This document shows, piece by piece, positions 1 through 5,921 of a DNA stretch of 9,006 nt. A model generated the notes under the pieces. That model saw only the letters and a list, made by a program, of their open reading frames with translations, had not been told where the DNA came from and ran no database searches. Within the stretch, counting starts at the first letter, position 1. Each line of letters opens with the position of its first letter. A program made the translations under genes and the position numbers. This DNA comes from an uncultured Sutterella sp. (GTDB lineage: Bacteria > Pseudomonadota > Gammaproteobacteria > Burkholderiales > Burkholderiaceae_F), in the NCBI GenBank assembly GCA_900552545.1, contig USAL01000069.1, positions 1 to 9,006 of the forward strand, written 5' to 3'.

Positions 1-1054
1 CTAGCTCCTGCGCCTTGCGCAGCTTGCTGCCCGCGTTTTCCCCGGCGACGACGTAGGTCGTCTTTTTCGAGACGGACGAGGCGGCCTTACCGCCGAACGA
101 CTCGATCTTCTCCGTCGCCTCCTCGCGCGTAAGCAGGCTCAGCGCGCCGGTCAGGACAAAGGTCTTGCCCGCAAAGCGCGTATCCGTCACCTGGTTGGTT
201 GACATAAAGTTTACACCTGCCACGCGCAGCCGATCGATCAGGTCCTGTGACTGCGGGCTGGCAAAGTAATCGAGGATGTTCTGCGCCGTCGTTTCGCCGA
301 TATCGGGGACGGCCGTCAGATCCTCCAGCGATGCGTGCTGCAGAGCATCGAGACTCCCGAACGTCGACGCGAGCACCTTGGCCGCCTTGCTGCCGACCTG
401 CCGGATGCCAAGCGCGCACAGCAGCCGGGCCAGAGCGTTCTGCTTGCTGGCCTCGATGGCGGCTTTGAGGTTCGCGGCGGACTTTTTCCCCTGCCCGGGG
501 AGCTTTGCGAAGGCGGCATAGTCCAGCGCGTAGAGGTCCGCGGGGTTGGAGACCATCTTTTCCTCGATCAGCAGGTCGATGATCGCGCTGCCGAGGCCGT
601 CGATGTTCATGGCCTCCCGCGAGACGAAGTGCGCCAGATTTCTGGACAGCTGTGCCGGGCACTCCGCGCCCGTGCAGCGCAGGGCAGCGCCGTCCTCATC
701 GCGCACGACCGGCGCGCCGCAGACGGGGCAGCGGTCCGGCAGGCGGTCCGGCACGGCGTCCGCCGGGCGCTTTGCAAGCACGACCTCCAGGATCTCCGGG
801 ATGATCTCCCCTGCCTTGCGGATCCTGACGGTGTCGCCGATGCGGATATCCTTGTCGGTGATAAAGTCCTGGTTGTGGAGCGTCGCGGCGGTGACGGTCG
901 TCCCGGCGAGATGGACCGGGGCCACGATCGCCCGCGGGGTCAGCACGCCCGTGCGCCCCACCTGCACGACGATATCCTGCAGCACGGTCTCCTTGATCTC
1001 CGGCGGATATTTGAAGGCCGCGGCCCAGCGCGGGAACTTCGCCGTGCTGCCCAT
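1..1054 (-). CDS. ligA: NAD-dependent DNA ligase LigA, internal/C-terminal fragment (cut at both ends)
   Basis: LigA seals nicks in duplex DNA using NAD+. About 351 codons are open on the minus strand, from the Met of MGSTAKFPRW (1052-1054) down to the window edge. In order I read the end of the adenylation domain (KFPRWAAAFKYPPE), the OB fold (VGRTGVLTPRAIVAPV, DFITDKDIRIGD, RKAGEIIPEI), a four-Cys zinc finger (codons at 728, 719, 674 and 659; CPVCGAP then RCTGAECPAQ), the helix-hairpin-helix region (LGIRQVGSKAAK, DIGETTAQNI) and a BRCT domain (FVLTGAL, SSVSKKTTYVVAG). The family is about 670 residues. The first 300 or so, including the catalytic KxDG lysine, are missing at the 1050 junction, and the last few residues lie beyond position 1. 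The CTGAECPAQ finger resembles Clostridia/Bacillota; proteobacterial LigA usually has CTGGxxCPAQ. The protein family is certain; the foreign origin is inference. Confidence 0.95.
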   Translation of the reverse strand, partial: MGSTAKFPRWAAAFKYPPEIKETVLQDIVVQVGRTGVLTPRAIVAPVHLAGTTVTAATLHNQDFITDKDIRIGDTVRIRKAGEIIPEILEVVLAKRPADAVPDRLPDRCPVCGAPVVRDEDGAALRCTGAECPAQLSRNLAHFVSREAMNIDGLGSAIIDLLIEEKMVSNPADLYALDYAAFAKLPGQGKKSAANLKAAIEASKQNALARLLCALGIRQVGSKAAKVLASTFGSLDALQHASLEDLTAVPDIGETTAQNILDYFASPQSQDLIDRLRVAGVNFMSTNQVTDTRFAGKTFVLTGALSLLTREEATEKIESFGGKAASSVSKKTTYVVAGENAGSKLRKAQEL

Positions 1055-1057
1055 ATT
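1047..1057. other. Junction between ligA fragment and ABC permease fragment (probable assembly chimera)
   Basis: LigA homology on the minus strand can be read to the Met codon at 1052-1054 and perhaps the Asn at 1055-1057; the residues beyond it (Thr, Cys, Gly, Thr, Ser) do not fit the family. Permease homology on the plus strand can be read back to the Leu-Pro codons at 1047-1052. The two genes therefore meet within about 10 bases, possibly sharing a few bases of microhomology (CTGCCCAT). Both lose their N-terminal parts, and neither has a start signal here. No insertion sequence, inverted repeat, tRNA or integrase is visible at the join. Confidence 0.8.
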
Positions 1058-1529
1058 CGTGCACCCGGTCGACGGCCTGCTCATCGACGGACAGCTTGCG
1101 CGCGACATCCGCAGCAACTACGGCGCCTTCCTCGCCGGCTTCGTGGCCATCAGCCTCAACGCCGGCGCCTACATGAGCGAAGTTTTCCGCGCCGGCATCC
1201 AGTCGCTTGACAAGGGACAAAGCGAGGCGGCCCGCTCGGTGGGCATGAACTGGTGGCAGTGCATGCGCCACATCGTGATGCCGCAGGCCTTCCGCCGGAT
1301 GCTTCCGGCGCTCGGCAACAACGCCATCGCCATTTTGAAGGACTCCTCGCTCGTGTCGGCCATCGGCCTCACGGAGCTCGCCTACGCCGCGCGCACCGTC
1401 GCCGGCGCCTCGGCCCGCTACTGGGAGCCCTACCTCACCATTTCGGTCATGTACTGGGTCATGACGCTGGGTCTGGCTTATCTGATCCGCGTCCTTGAAA
1501 AGCGCCTCGGCAAGGGAGACGACAGATGA
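1050..1529 (+). CDS. Polar amino-acid ABC transporter permease (HisM/GlnP family), N-terminally truncated
   Basis: This is the membrane subunit of an importer for polar amino acids. The readable part is about 160 residues, starting near LPIFVHPVDG; family members are about 220-250, so the first one or two membrane segments are lost at the junction. The diagnostic EAA loop that contacts the ATPase is present: EAARSVGMNWWQCMRHIVMP, followed by ALGNNAIAILKDSSLVSAIG, which is typical of the HisMQ/GlnP group. A hydrophobic C-terminal segment (LTISVMYWVMTLGLAYLI) ends in a basic tail. The stop codon TGA (1527-1529) overlaps the ATG of the ATPase gene as ATGA, so the two are one translationally coupled operon. 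The upstream part, probably including a periplasmic binding protein gene, is not in the window. The substrate cannot be assigned from this subunit. Confidence 0.93.
   Translation, partial: PIFVHPVDGLLIDGQLARDIRSNYGAFLAGFVAISLNAGAYMSEVFRAGIQSLDKGQSEAARSVGMNWWQCMRHIVMPQAFRRMLPALGNNAIAILKDSSLVSAIGLTELAYAARTVAGASARYWEPYLTISVMYWVMTLGLAYLIRVLEKRLGKGDDR
1512..1518 (+). promoter_or_regulatory. Ribosome binding site of the ABC ATPase gene
   Basis: AAGGGAG lies inside the end of the permease gene, 7 nt before the ATG at 1526. It favours that start over the next in-frame ATG at 1562 (codon 13), although the family core begins only around that second Met. Confidence 0.75.
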
Positions 1530-2284
1530 CAGACGCAACGAACAAGACCGACGACAAGGTCATGATCCGCATCACGAACCTCAAGAAGAGCTTCAAGGAT
1601 CTCGAGGTTCTCAAGGGCATCAACATCGACGTGCACAGGGGCGAAAAGGTCGTGGTTCTGGGCCCCTCGGGCTCCGGCAAGTCGACGATGCTGCGCTGCA
1701 TCAACGCGCTTGAGGTGCCCGACAGCGGCACGATTCTCGTTGACGGCGTCGAAGTGACGAGCCGCCACACGAACCTCAACCTCCTGCGCGAGCACCTCGG
1801 AATGGTGTTTCAGCGCTTCAATCTCTGGCCGCACAAGACGGTGCTCGAAAACGTCATGCTGGGCCAGATGGTGGTGAGCGGCCGCACCCGCGAGGAGGCC
1901 CGCGCCAAGGCGCTCCAAACCCTTGAGCGCGTGGGTCTTGCCTCGAAGGCCAACGACTATCCGGCGCGCCTTTCGGGCGGCCAGCAGCAGCGCGTGGGCA
2001 TCGCCCGTGCGCTCGCGATGGAGCCCAAGGCGATTCTCTTTGACGAGCCGACCTCGGCCCTTGACCCGGAACTCGTGGGCGAAGTGCTCGCCGTGATGAA
2101 GAGCTTGGCCGACGAAGGCATGACGATGGTGGTGGTCACCCACGAAATGGGCTTTGCCCGCGAGGTGGCCGACCGCGTGATCTTCATGGACGGCGGCATC
2201 ATCGTCGAAGAGGGCAAGCCCGAGGACGTGCTCGTGCATCCCAAGGAAGAGCGCACGAAGGCCTTCCTCAAGCGCGTGCTCTAA
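1526..2284 (+). CDS. Polar amino-acid ABC transporter ATP-binding protein (HisP/GlnQ family)
   Basis: Cytoplasmic ATPase that powers the importer whose permease is encoded just upstream. It has 252 residues, slightly longer than the usual 240-245 because of a polar N-terminal extension of about 12 residues. All nucleotide-binding elements are intact: Walker A GPSGSGKST (46-54), Q-loop in MVFQRFNLWPHKTVLENV, signature LSGGQQQRVGIARAL (from 149), Walker B ILFDEPTSALDP (170-181) and switch His206 in VVTHEMGFA. The NLWPHKTVLENV stretch and the ending PKEERTKAFLKRVL are characteristic of the glutamine/histidine/arginine uptake group. The start is set by the 4-nt overlap with the permease and a good Shine-Dalgarno sequence. 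The specific substrate (glutamine, glutamate, arginine, histidine or cystine) is not determinable, so no gene symbol is given. Confidence 0.96.
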   Translation: MTDATNKTDDKVMIRITNLKKSFKDLEVLKGINIDVHRGEKVVVLGPSGSGKSTMLRCINALEVPDSGTILVDGVEVTSRHTNLNLLREHLGMVFQRFNLWPHKTVLENVMLGQMVVSGRTREEARAKALQTLERVGLASKANDYPARLSGGQQQRVGIARALAMEPKAILFDEPTSALDPELVGEVLAVMKSLADEGMTMVVVTHEMGFAREVADRVIFMDGGIIVEEGKPEDVLVHPKEERTKAFLKRVL

Positions 2285-2316
2285 AAGCACCCTCTTTTCT
2301 CGTCCTTCCCGAACGC

Positions 2317-2338
2317 CGCTCTCCCTCTTGGGAGAGCG
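2317..2338 (+). terminator. Hairpin downstream of the ABC transporter operon, possible terminator
   Basis: A perfect 9-bp stem (CGCTCTCCC/GGGAGAGCG) with a TCTT loop starts 33 nt after the ATPase stop. No T-run follows it on the plus strand, so it may be a weak or Rho-assisted terminator or an mRNA 3'-end stabiliser. Confidence 0.4.
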
Positions 2339-2426
2339 CGCCCAAAGCGCACCTTCCGTCCGCTTGCCGCCGCCTTCGTTTGCAAAGCTTTGTGACCGCC
2401 GGCTGCAGCAAGCGCGCCTTGACTTT

Positions 2427-2432
2427 TATAAT
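2427..2432 (+). promoter_or_regulatory. Possible -10 element upstream of mrcA
   Basis: TATAAT matches the sigma-70 consensus exactly in an otherwise GC-rich stretch. The hexamers at the right distance upstream (around 2403-2410) do not resemble TTGACA, and the nearby TTGACT at about 2419 is too close. If used, it would give an mRNA leader of about 230 nt. Confidence 0.25.
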
Positions 2433-2669
2433 CGTGCGCAAGTTCGCGGCTTTTTTTCGCCGCCCGAAAGACGCGCCGCGCGCGCCTTTTTCCTTTGATC
2501 CCGCTTCCGGCCCGTTTCCCCGAAGCATCAACAACTTTCTAACGGCTTGCCGGCCGCCCGAAGGCAAGGCCGCGTCGACAGTGCTCACGCAGACGCCGCG
2601 CACGACGCCCGCGTACAGCGCGCACGCGCCCGCATCCCGCCCGAGGCCTCCGGCCGCTCCTGTTGCATC

Positions 2670-5027
2670 GTGACCACCACTCGCAGAAAGTCCTCCTCGC
2701 GCTCCCCGCTCTGGCTCAGAATCATCGGCTGGCTTGCCGCCCTCGGTTTTGCCGGCGCCGCGGCCGCCGTCAGCATCTTTCTCATCGTCTTTGCGGTGAT
2801 GTACTCGAAGCTGCCCCCGATCGACTCGCTCACCGACTACCGTCCCAAGGTGCCGCTGCGCGTGTATTCGGCCGAGGGCACGCTGATCGGCGAATTCGGC
2901 GAGGAGCGCCGTGCATTCGTGCACCTCAACGAAATCCCGAGCTTCGTGAAGTACGCCATTCTCGCGGCCGAGGACAACGGCTTCTACGAGCACTCGGGCA
3001 TCGAGTTTGCGGGCATCGCCCGTGCGGCGATCGCCAACCTTCTCACCGGCCGCCGCGGCCAGGGCGGCTCCACGATCACGATGCAGGTGGCAAGAAACTT
3101 CTTTCTTTCCTCTGAGCGCACCTACACCCGCAAGCTCTACGAAATCGCGATGGCCTACAAGATCGAGCGCCATCTCACCAAGGACCAGATCCTTGAGGTG
3201 TACCTCAACCAGATCTACCTCGGTCAGCGCTCCTACGGCTTTGCGGCCGCCGCGCGCACCTACTTCGGGAAGTCGATGAACGAGCTCACGATCGGCGAGG
3301 CGGCAACGATTGCGGGCCTTCCCGTGGCGCCCTCGACCTACAACCCGATCGTCAACCCGCAGCGCGCGACGATGCGCAAAAACTACGTGCTGCGCCGCAT
3401 GCAGGAGCTCGGATTCATCGACGAGCAGACCTATCAGACCGAGCTCAATGCGCCGCTTGTCACCGGCAAGCGAGAAATTGCGTTGACGGGCGACACCGCA
3501 AACCCCACCAAGACCGTGCACGCCGAGTACGCAGCCGAAATGGCCCGACGCCTGATGTACGACATCTTCAAGGAAGAGACCTACACGCGCGGCCTCAACG
3601 TCTACACGACGATTCACGACACCGACCAGCGCTCGGCCTGGGAAAGCGTCAGAAGCCATCTCGTTGCCTACGACCGCAAGTACCGCTACCGCGGCCCGAG
3701 CGGACACATAGACATCTCCGACCCGCAGACGGCCGACGAGCACATTCGTCTTGCCATTCACAAGGCAACCGACTCGCCCAATTTCGAGCCCGCGGTCATC
3801 ACTGAACTTACGGCCAAGACCTTCAAGGCGAAAATGGCCGACGGCCGTTCGCTTGTCGAAATTGAACTTGACAAGGAAAGCCGCAAGTTCGCCGGACGCT
3901 ACCTCACCGACAAGGTGAAGGAGAAGCAACTGCGCCCCGGCTCGATCATCCGCGTCTCGCGCGTCAAGGACGGCTGGACGCTTGCGCAGATTCCCGAGGT
4001 GCAGGCGGGGTTCATCGGCGTTGACTTTGAAACGGGCGCGGTGCGCGCTCTGGTGGGAGGCTTTGACTTCTACCTCAACATGTTCAACCACGTCACGCAG
4101 GCGTTGAGGCAGCCGGGGTCGTCGTTTAAGCCCTTCATCTATTCGGCCGCGCTTGACAAGGGCTTTACGCCGGGCACGATCATCAACGACGCACCGATCT
4201 TCATTGATCCGCGCTTGACCGGGGGCGAGCTCTGGGAGCCGCGCAACGACGACGGGCGCTTTGACGGCCCGATGACGCTTGCCACGGCCTTGAAGAAGTC
4301 TAAGAACCTCGTCTCGATTCGCGTGATGCAGGCCATCGGCGCGCGCTACGCGCAGGAATACGTCTCGAAGTTCGGCTTCCCGCCCGAGCGCACGCCAGCG
4401 CAGCTCACCACGGCCCTGGGTGCGGGCTCCACCACGCCCTGGGAGATGGCGGGCGCCTTCTCGGTCTTTGCCAACGGCGGCTACCGCGTCAAGCCCTATC
4501 TCATTGAGCGCGTCACCGACGCCGACGGCAAGGTGATCATGCGCGCGCAGAACCCGCACGCGGGCGACGAGACGATCCGCGCCATCGACGAGCGCAACGC
4601 CTTCGTCATGCACACGCTTTTAAACGGCGTCACCCGCGAGGGAACGGCCCGGCGCGCCTATCAGGCCTTGAAGCGCACCGACATGGGCGGCAAGACGGGT
4701 ACCTCGAACAACTTCTGCGACGCGTGGTTTGCGGGCTATGCCGGCCGCATCGCCGCCGTGGGCTGGGTGGGGTACGACCAGATGCGCACGCTCGGCAACA
4801 ACGAGTACGGCGGCGGCCTCGTGCTCCCGATCTGGATCGACTACATGAAGACGGTTCTCAAAGACGAGCCCCTCTTCCGCAGAAAGCAGCCCGCGAGCGT
4901 CGTGCTTTTGAACGGCACCTACTACTACGCCGACAGCATCGATCAAACCGTGAAGGACGTGCCCTTGGACGGCAAGATCAAGGAAAAGAACATCGACCGC
5001 GACATCCTGCGCGATCAGATCTTCTAA
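2670..5027 (+). CDS. mrcA: Penicillin-binding protein 1A (bifunctional peptidoglycan glycosyltransferase/DD-transpeptidase)
   Basis: Inner-membrane class A PBP that polymerises lipid II and cross-links the glycan strands in the periplasm. From the GTG at 2670 it has 785 residues. A short basic cytoplasmic tail (TTTRRK) precedes one membrane segment (about 18-43). The GT51 domain shows EDNGFYEHSG with catalytic Glu101, GGSTITMQ (132-139), RKLYE with the second catalytic Glu158, and EVYLNQIYLGQ (from 176). An OB-like insert separates it from the transpeptidase domain, whose triad is complete: SSFK (Ser484, Lys487), SKN (544-546) and KTGT (675-678). FDFYLNMFNHVTQALRQPGS is PBP1A-like rather than PBP1B-like. 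The frame stays open to a TTG at 2547, but those residues are Arg/Ala-rich and do not resemble a PBP N terminus. No Shine-Dalgarno sequence precedes the GTG, so the start rests on protein architecture. Confidence 0.96.
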   Translation: MTTTRRKSSSRSPLWLRIIGWLAALGFAGAAAAVSIFLIVFAVMYSKLPPIDSLTDYRPKVPLRVYSAEGTLIGEFGEERRAFVHLNEIPSFVKYAILAAEDNGFYEHSGIEFAGIARAAIANLLTGRRGQGGSTITMQVARNFFLSSERTYTRKLYEIAMAYKIERHLTKDQILEVYLNQIYLGQRSYGFAAAARTYFGKSMNELTIGEAATIAGLPVAPSTYNPIVNPQRATMRKNYVLRRMQELGFIDEQTYQTELNAPLVTGKREIALTGDTANPTKTVHAEYAAEMARRLMYDIFKEETYTRGLNVYTTIHDTDQRSAWESVRSHLVAYDRKYRYRGPSGHIDISDPQTADEHIRLAIHKATDSPNFEPAVITELTAKTFKAKMADGRSLVEIELDKESRKFAGRYLTDKVKEKQLRPGSIIRVSRVKDGWTLAQIPEVQAGFIGVDFETGAVRALVGGFDFYLNMFNHVTQALRQPGSSFKPFIYSAALDKGFTPGTIINDAPIFIDPRLTGGELWEPRNDDGRFDGPMTLATALKKSKNLVSIRVMQAIGARYAQEYVSKFGFPPERTPAQLTTALGAGSTTPWEMAGAFSVFANGGYRVKPYLIERVTDADGKVIMRAQNPHAGDETIRAIDERNAFVMHTLLNGVTREGTARRAYQALKRTDMGGKTGTSNNFCDAWFAGYAGRIAAVGWVGYDQMRTLGNNEYGGGLVLPIWIDYMKTVLKDEPLFRRKQPASVVLLNGTYYYADSIDQTVKDVPLDGKIKEKNIDRDILRDQIF

Positions 5028-5031
5028 AACC

Positions 5032-5057
5032 CATGCGGTCTCTGGCGAGACCACATG
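5032..5057 (+). repeat. Hairpin just after the mrcA stop codon
   Basis: CATGCGGTCTC and GAGACCACATG can pair as an 11-bp stem with one mismatch around a TGGC loop, beginning 5 nt after the mrcA stop. It has no T-run of its own and stands directly before the terminator at 5064-5105. It may protect the mRNA 3' end. Confidence 0.5.
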
Positions 5058-5063
5058 TAAAGC

Positions 5064-5105
5064 AAAACGGGCAGCGCCCCAACGTCCGAGGGCCCTGCCC
5101 GTTTT
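5064..5105. terminator. Bidirectional intrinsic terminator between convergent mrcA and cyaY
   Basis: AAAACGGGCAG pairs perfectly with CTGCCCGTTTT; an inner GCCC/GGGC helix follows after one mismatch. The A-tract on one arm and T-tract on the other give U-runs on both strands, so it can end mrcA transcripts (+) and cyaY transcripts (-), whose stop codon lies about 20 nt away. Confidence 0.88.
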
Positions 5106-5125
5106 CATGTGCGGAGAAAAAAGCG

Positions 5126-5443
5126 TCAAGCCGAAAGCTCGACCTTTTCGCCCGCGACCAGGCTTACGGTGTCGTTTAGCGCATCCCAGAAGTCGGCTCC
5201 GGTGCGCGTGCAGCGCCACTTGCCGTCCTCAAGGGCAAAGTGAAGGCCCCCGTGGCGGCTTGCAAGCCACATCTGCTGCGTGGGGCCGTGCCGGTTGATG
5301 ACGACCTCCTCGCCGTTGTCAAAGGCAATTGTCATGACGTTGCCCGAACGGTCGACGTCGACGTCGAGGTCGGTCGCTTCGAGCGCATCCTCGATGCGGT
5401 CCATCAGCGCCTCGGTTGCCTCAATAAATTGTGTTTCGTTCAT
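5126..5443 (-). CDS. cyaY: Bacterial frataxin homologue CyaY
   Basis: Small cytoplasmic iron-binding protein that modulates iron-sulfur cluster assembly through the IscS cysteine desulfurase (role established in E. coli). The 105 residues match the usual CyaY length. The N-terminal helix carries an acidic ridge (roughly residues 8-31, rich in Glu/Asp), followed by the beta sheet with the family core VINRHGPTQQMWLASRHGG (48-66), GLHF and DFWDAL (84-89). The start is the ATG at 5441-5443, preceded by AAGAG six bases upstream; the frame extends further upstream but without CyaY similarity. It is convergent with mrcA, sharing a terminator, and divergent from lptM, a pairing known in other proteobacteria. 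Confidence 0.95.
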   Translation of the reverse strand: MNETQFIEATEALMDRIEDALEATDLDVDVDRSGNVMTIAFDNGEEVVINRHGPTQQMWLASRHGGLHFALEDGKWRCTRTGADFWDALNDTVSLVAGEKVELSA

Positions 5444-5461
5444 AATTCGCTCTTGACTGAA

Positions 5462-5491
5462 AGCCGGCTTGCGCGGCGCCGCGCACCGGCT
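5462..5491. repeat. Long GC-rich inverted repeat between cyaY and lptM
   Basis: The core TGCGCGGCGCCGCGCA is a perfect 16-bp palindrome. It is flanked by AGCCGG on the left and CCGGCT on the right, which pair when a two-base CT bulge is allowed, giving a 14-bp stem overall. It lies 19 bp upstream of the cyaY start and about 60 bp before lptM, so it is in the leader or promoter zone of both divergent genes. There is no T-run on either side, so it is not an intrinsic terminator. It could be an operator for a dimeric regulator or an mRNA leader structure. I know of no specific regulator with this site. Confidence 0.7.
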
Positions 5492-5550
5492 GAAGGGAAA
5501 AAGTTCTTCATCGTACCGTGTACGTTTTCTTCGAAAGTCCTGCACTTCCT

Positions 5551-5847
5551 ATGCTGCGCACAGTCCTTTCACGCACCGTCTCCGGCATTTTATGCCTTGC
5601 CTGCCTGACGACTCTTACGGCCTGCGGCCTCAAGGGGCCGCTCTATCTCCCCGAGCGGACAGCGACCGATGCGCTGCCGCAGTCAACGCCCCTGTCGACT
5701 CCCGCACCGGCCCAGGCGCCCGTGCAGGGCACCTCGCCCTTTGGCGACGATCCTGAGACCGAGGCGCCGGACGCCGGGAAGACCGGCACGCAGGCTGGGA
5801 CGCCGAGCGCCCCGAAGCTTGAGTCGAGCACGAGCCTCGCGCAGTAA
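5551..5847 (+). CDS. lptM: LptM/LppL-type small outer-membrane lipoprotein
   Basis: Short lipoprotein of 98 residues. A type II signal peptide has Arg at positions 3 and 8, a hydrophobic core (about 10-21) and lipobox LTAC with lipidated Cys25; Gly at +2 predicts outer-membrane retention. The mature start CGLKGPLYLPER is the hallmark of the YifL/LptM family, and the rest is Pro/Thr/Ala-rich and probably disordered, as usual. In E. coli, LptM helps the LPS translocon protein LptD mature; the same role here is inference. The order cyaY (divergent), lptM, lysA is conserved in betaproteobacteria. The ATG at 5551 fits the signal peptide; the frame extends to GTG 5518 but that would put extra residues before it. 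No clear Shine-Dalgarno sequence precedes either start. Confidence 0.88.
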   Translation: MLRTVLSRTVSGILCLACLTTLTACGLKGPLYLPERTATDALPQSTPLSTPAPAQAPVQGTSPFGDDPETEAPDAGKTGTQAGTPSAPKLESSTSLAQ

Positions 5848-5921
5848 GAGCCCTGGGGCTTTCTGACTCGATTTCCCTTTCATCGATTTCTTTTTTTTTC
5901 ACCACCCTTTTCATCTCTCTC
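5848..5921 (+). promoter_or_regulatory. Pyrimidine-rich spacer between lptM and lysA, no Shine-Dalgarno
   Basis: The 74-nt spacer is strikingly rich in pyrimidines. It contains TCGATTTC twice (5868-5875 and 5883-5890) and a run of nine T (5891-5899). A weak AGCC/GGCT hairpin lies just after the lptM stop. The bases before the lysA ATG (CATCTCTCTC) have no purine-rich ribosome binding site. I see no promoter consensus, so lysA is probably co-transcribed with lptM, with translation perhaps relying on the unstructured U-rich leader. Confidence 0.5.

Larger units (their letters stand above)
2285..2669 (+). other. Gene-free region upstream of mrcA
   Basis: These 385 bases separate the transporter operon from mrcA. 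They contain the hairpin at 2317-2338, an isolated perfect -10-like TATAAT at 2427-2432 with no convincing -35 element at 16-18 bp, and a T7 tract (about 2451-2457) between short GC arms. Two overlapping reading frames run through the region and have no recognisable protein features. One of them ends at TGA 2671-2673, overlapping the mrcA GTG. I recognise no riboswitch or RNA gene. The mrcA promoter presumably lies here. Confidence 0.45.

Noticed and set aside
546..1046. The permease reading frame stays open leftwards through 546 on the plus strand, as if the permease were full length with an N-terminal extension
   Set aside because: Those codons are antisense to ligA and give a Ser/Arg/Pro-rich sequence with no membrane segments. 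Only the part after about 1047 matches the HisMQ family.
1047..1054. Insertion-sequence or site-specific recombination scar at the ligA/permease join
   Set aside because: There are no terminal inverted repeats, target duplication, transposase remnant or attachment-site-like core; only a few bases of possible microhomology are visible.
2268..4613. Very long open frame (781 codons) on the minus strand opposite mrcA
   Set aside because: It is the antisense shadow of the GC-rich mrcA gene. Its translation is Arg/Val/Gly/Ala-rich with no family features, while the plus frame has every PBP1A motif.
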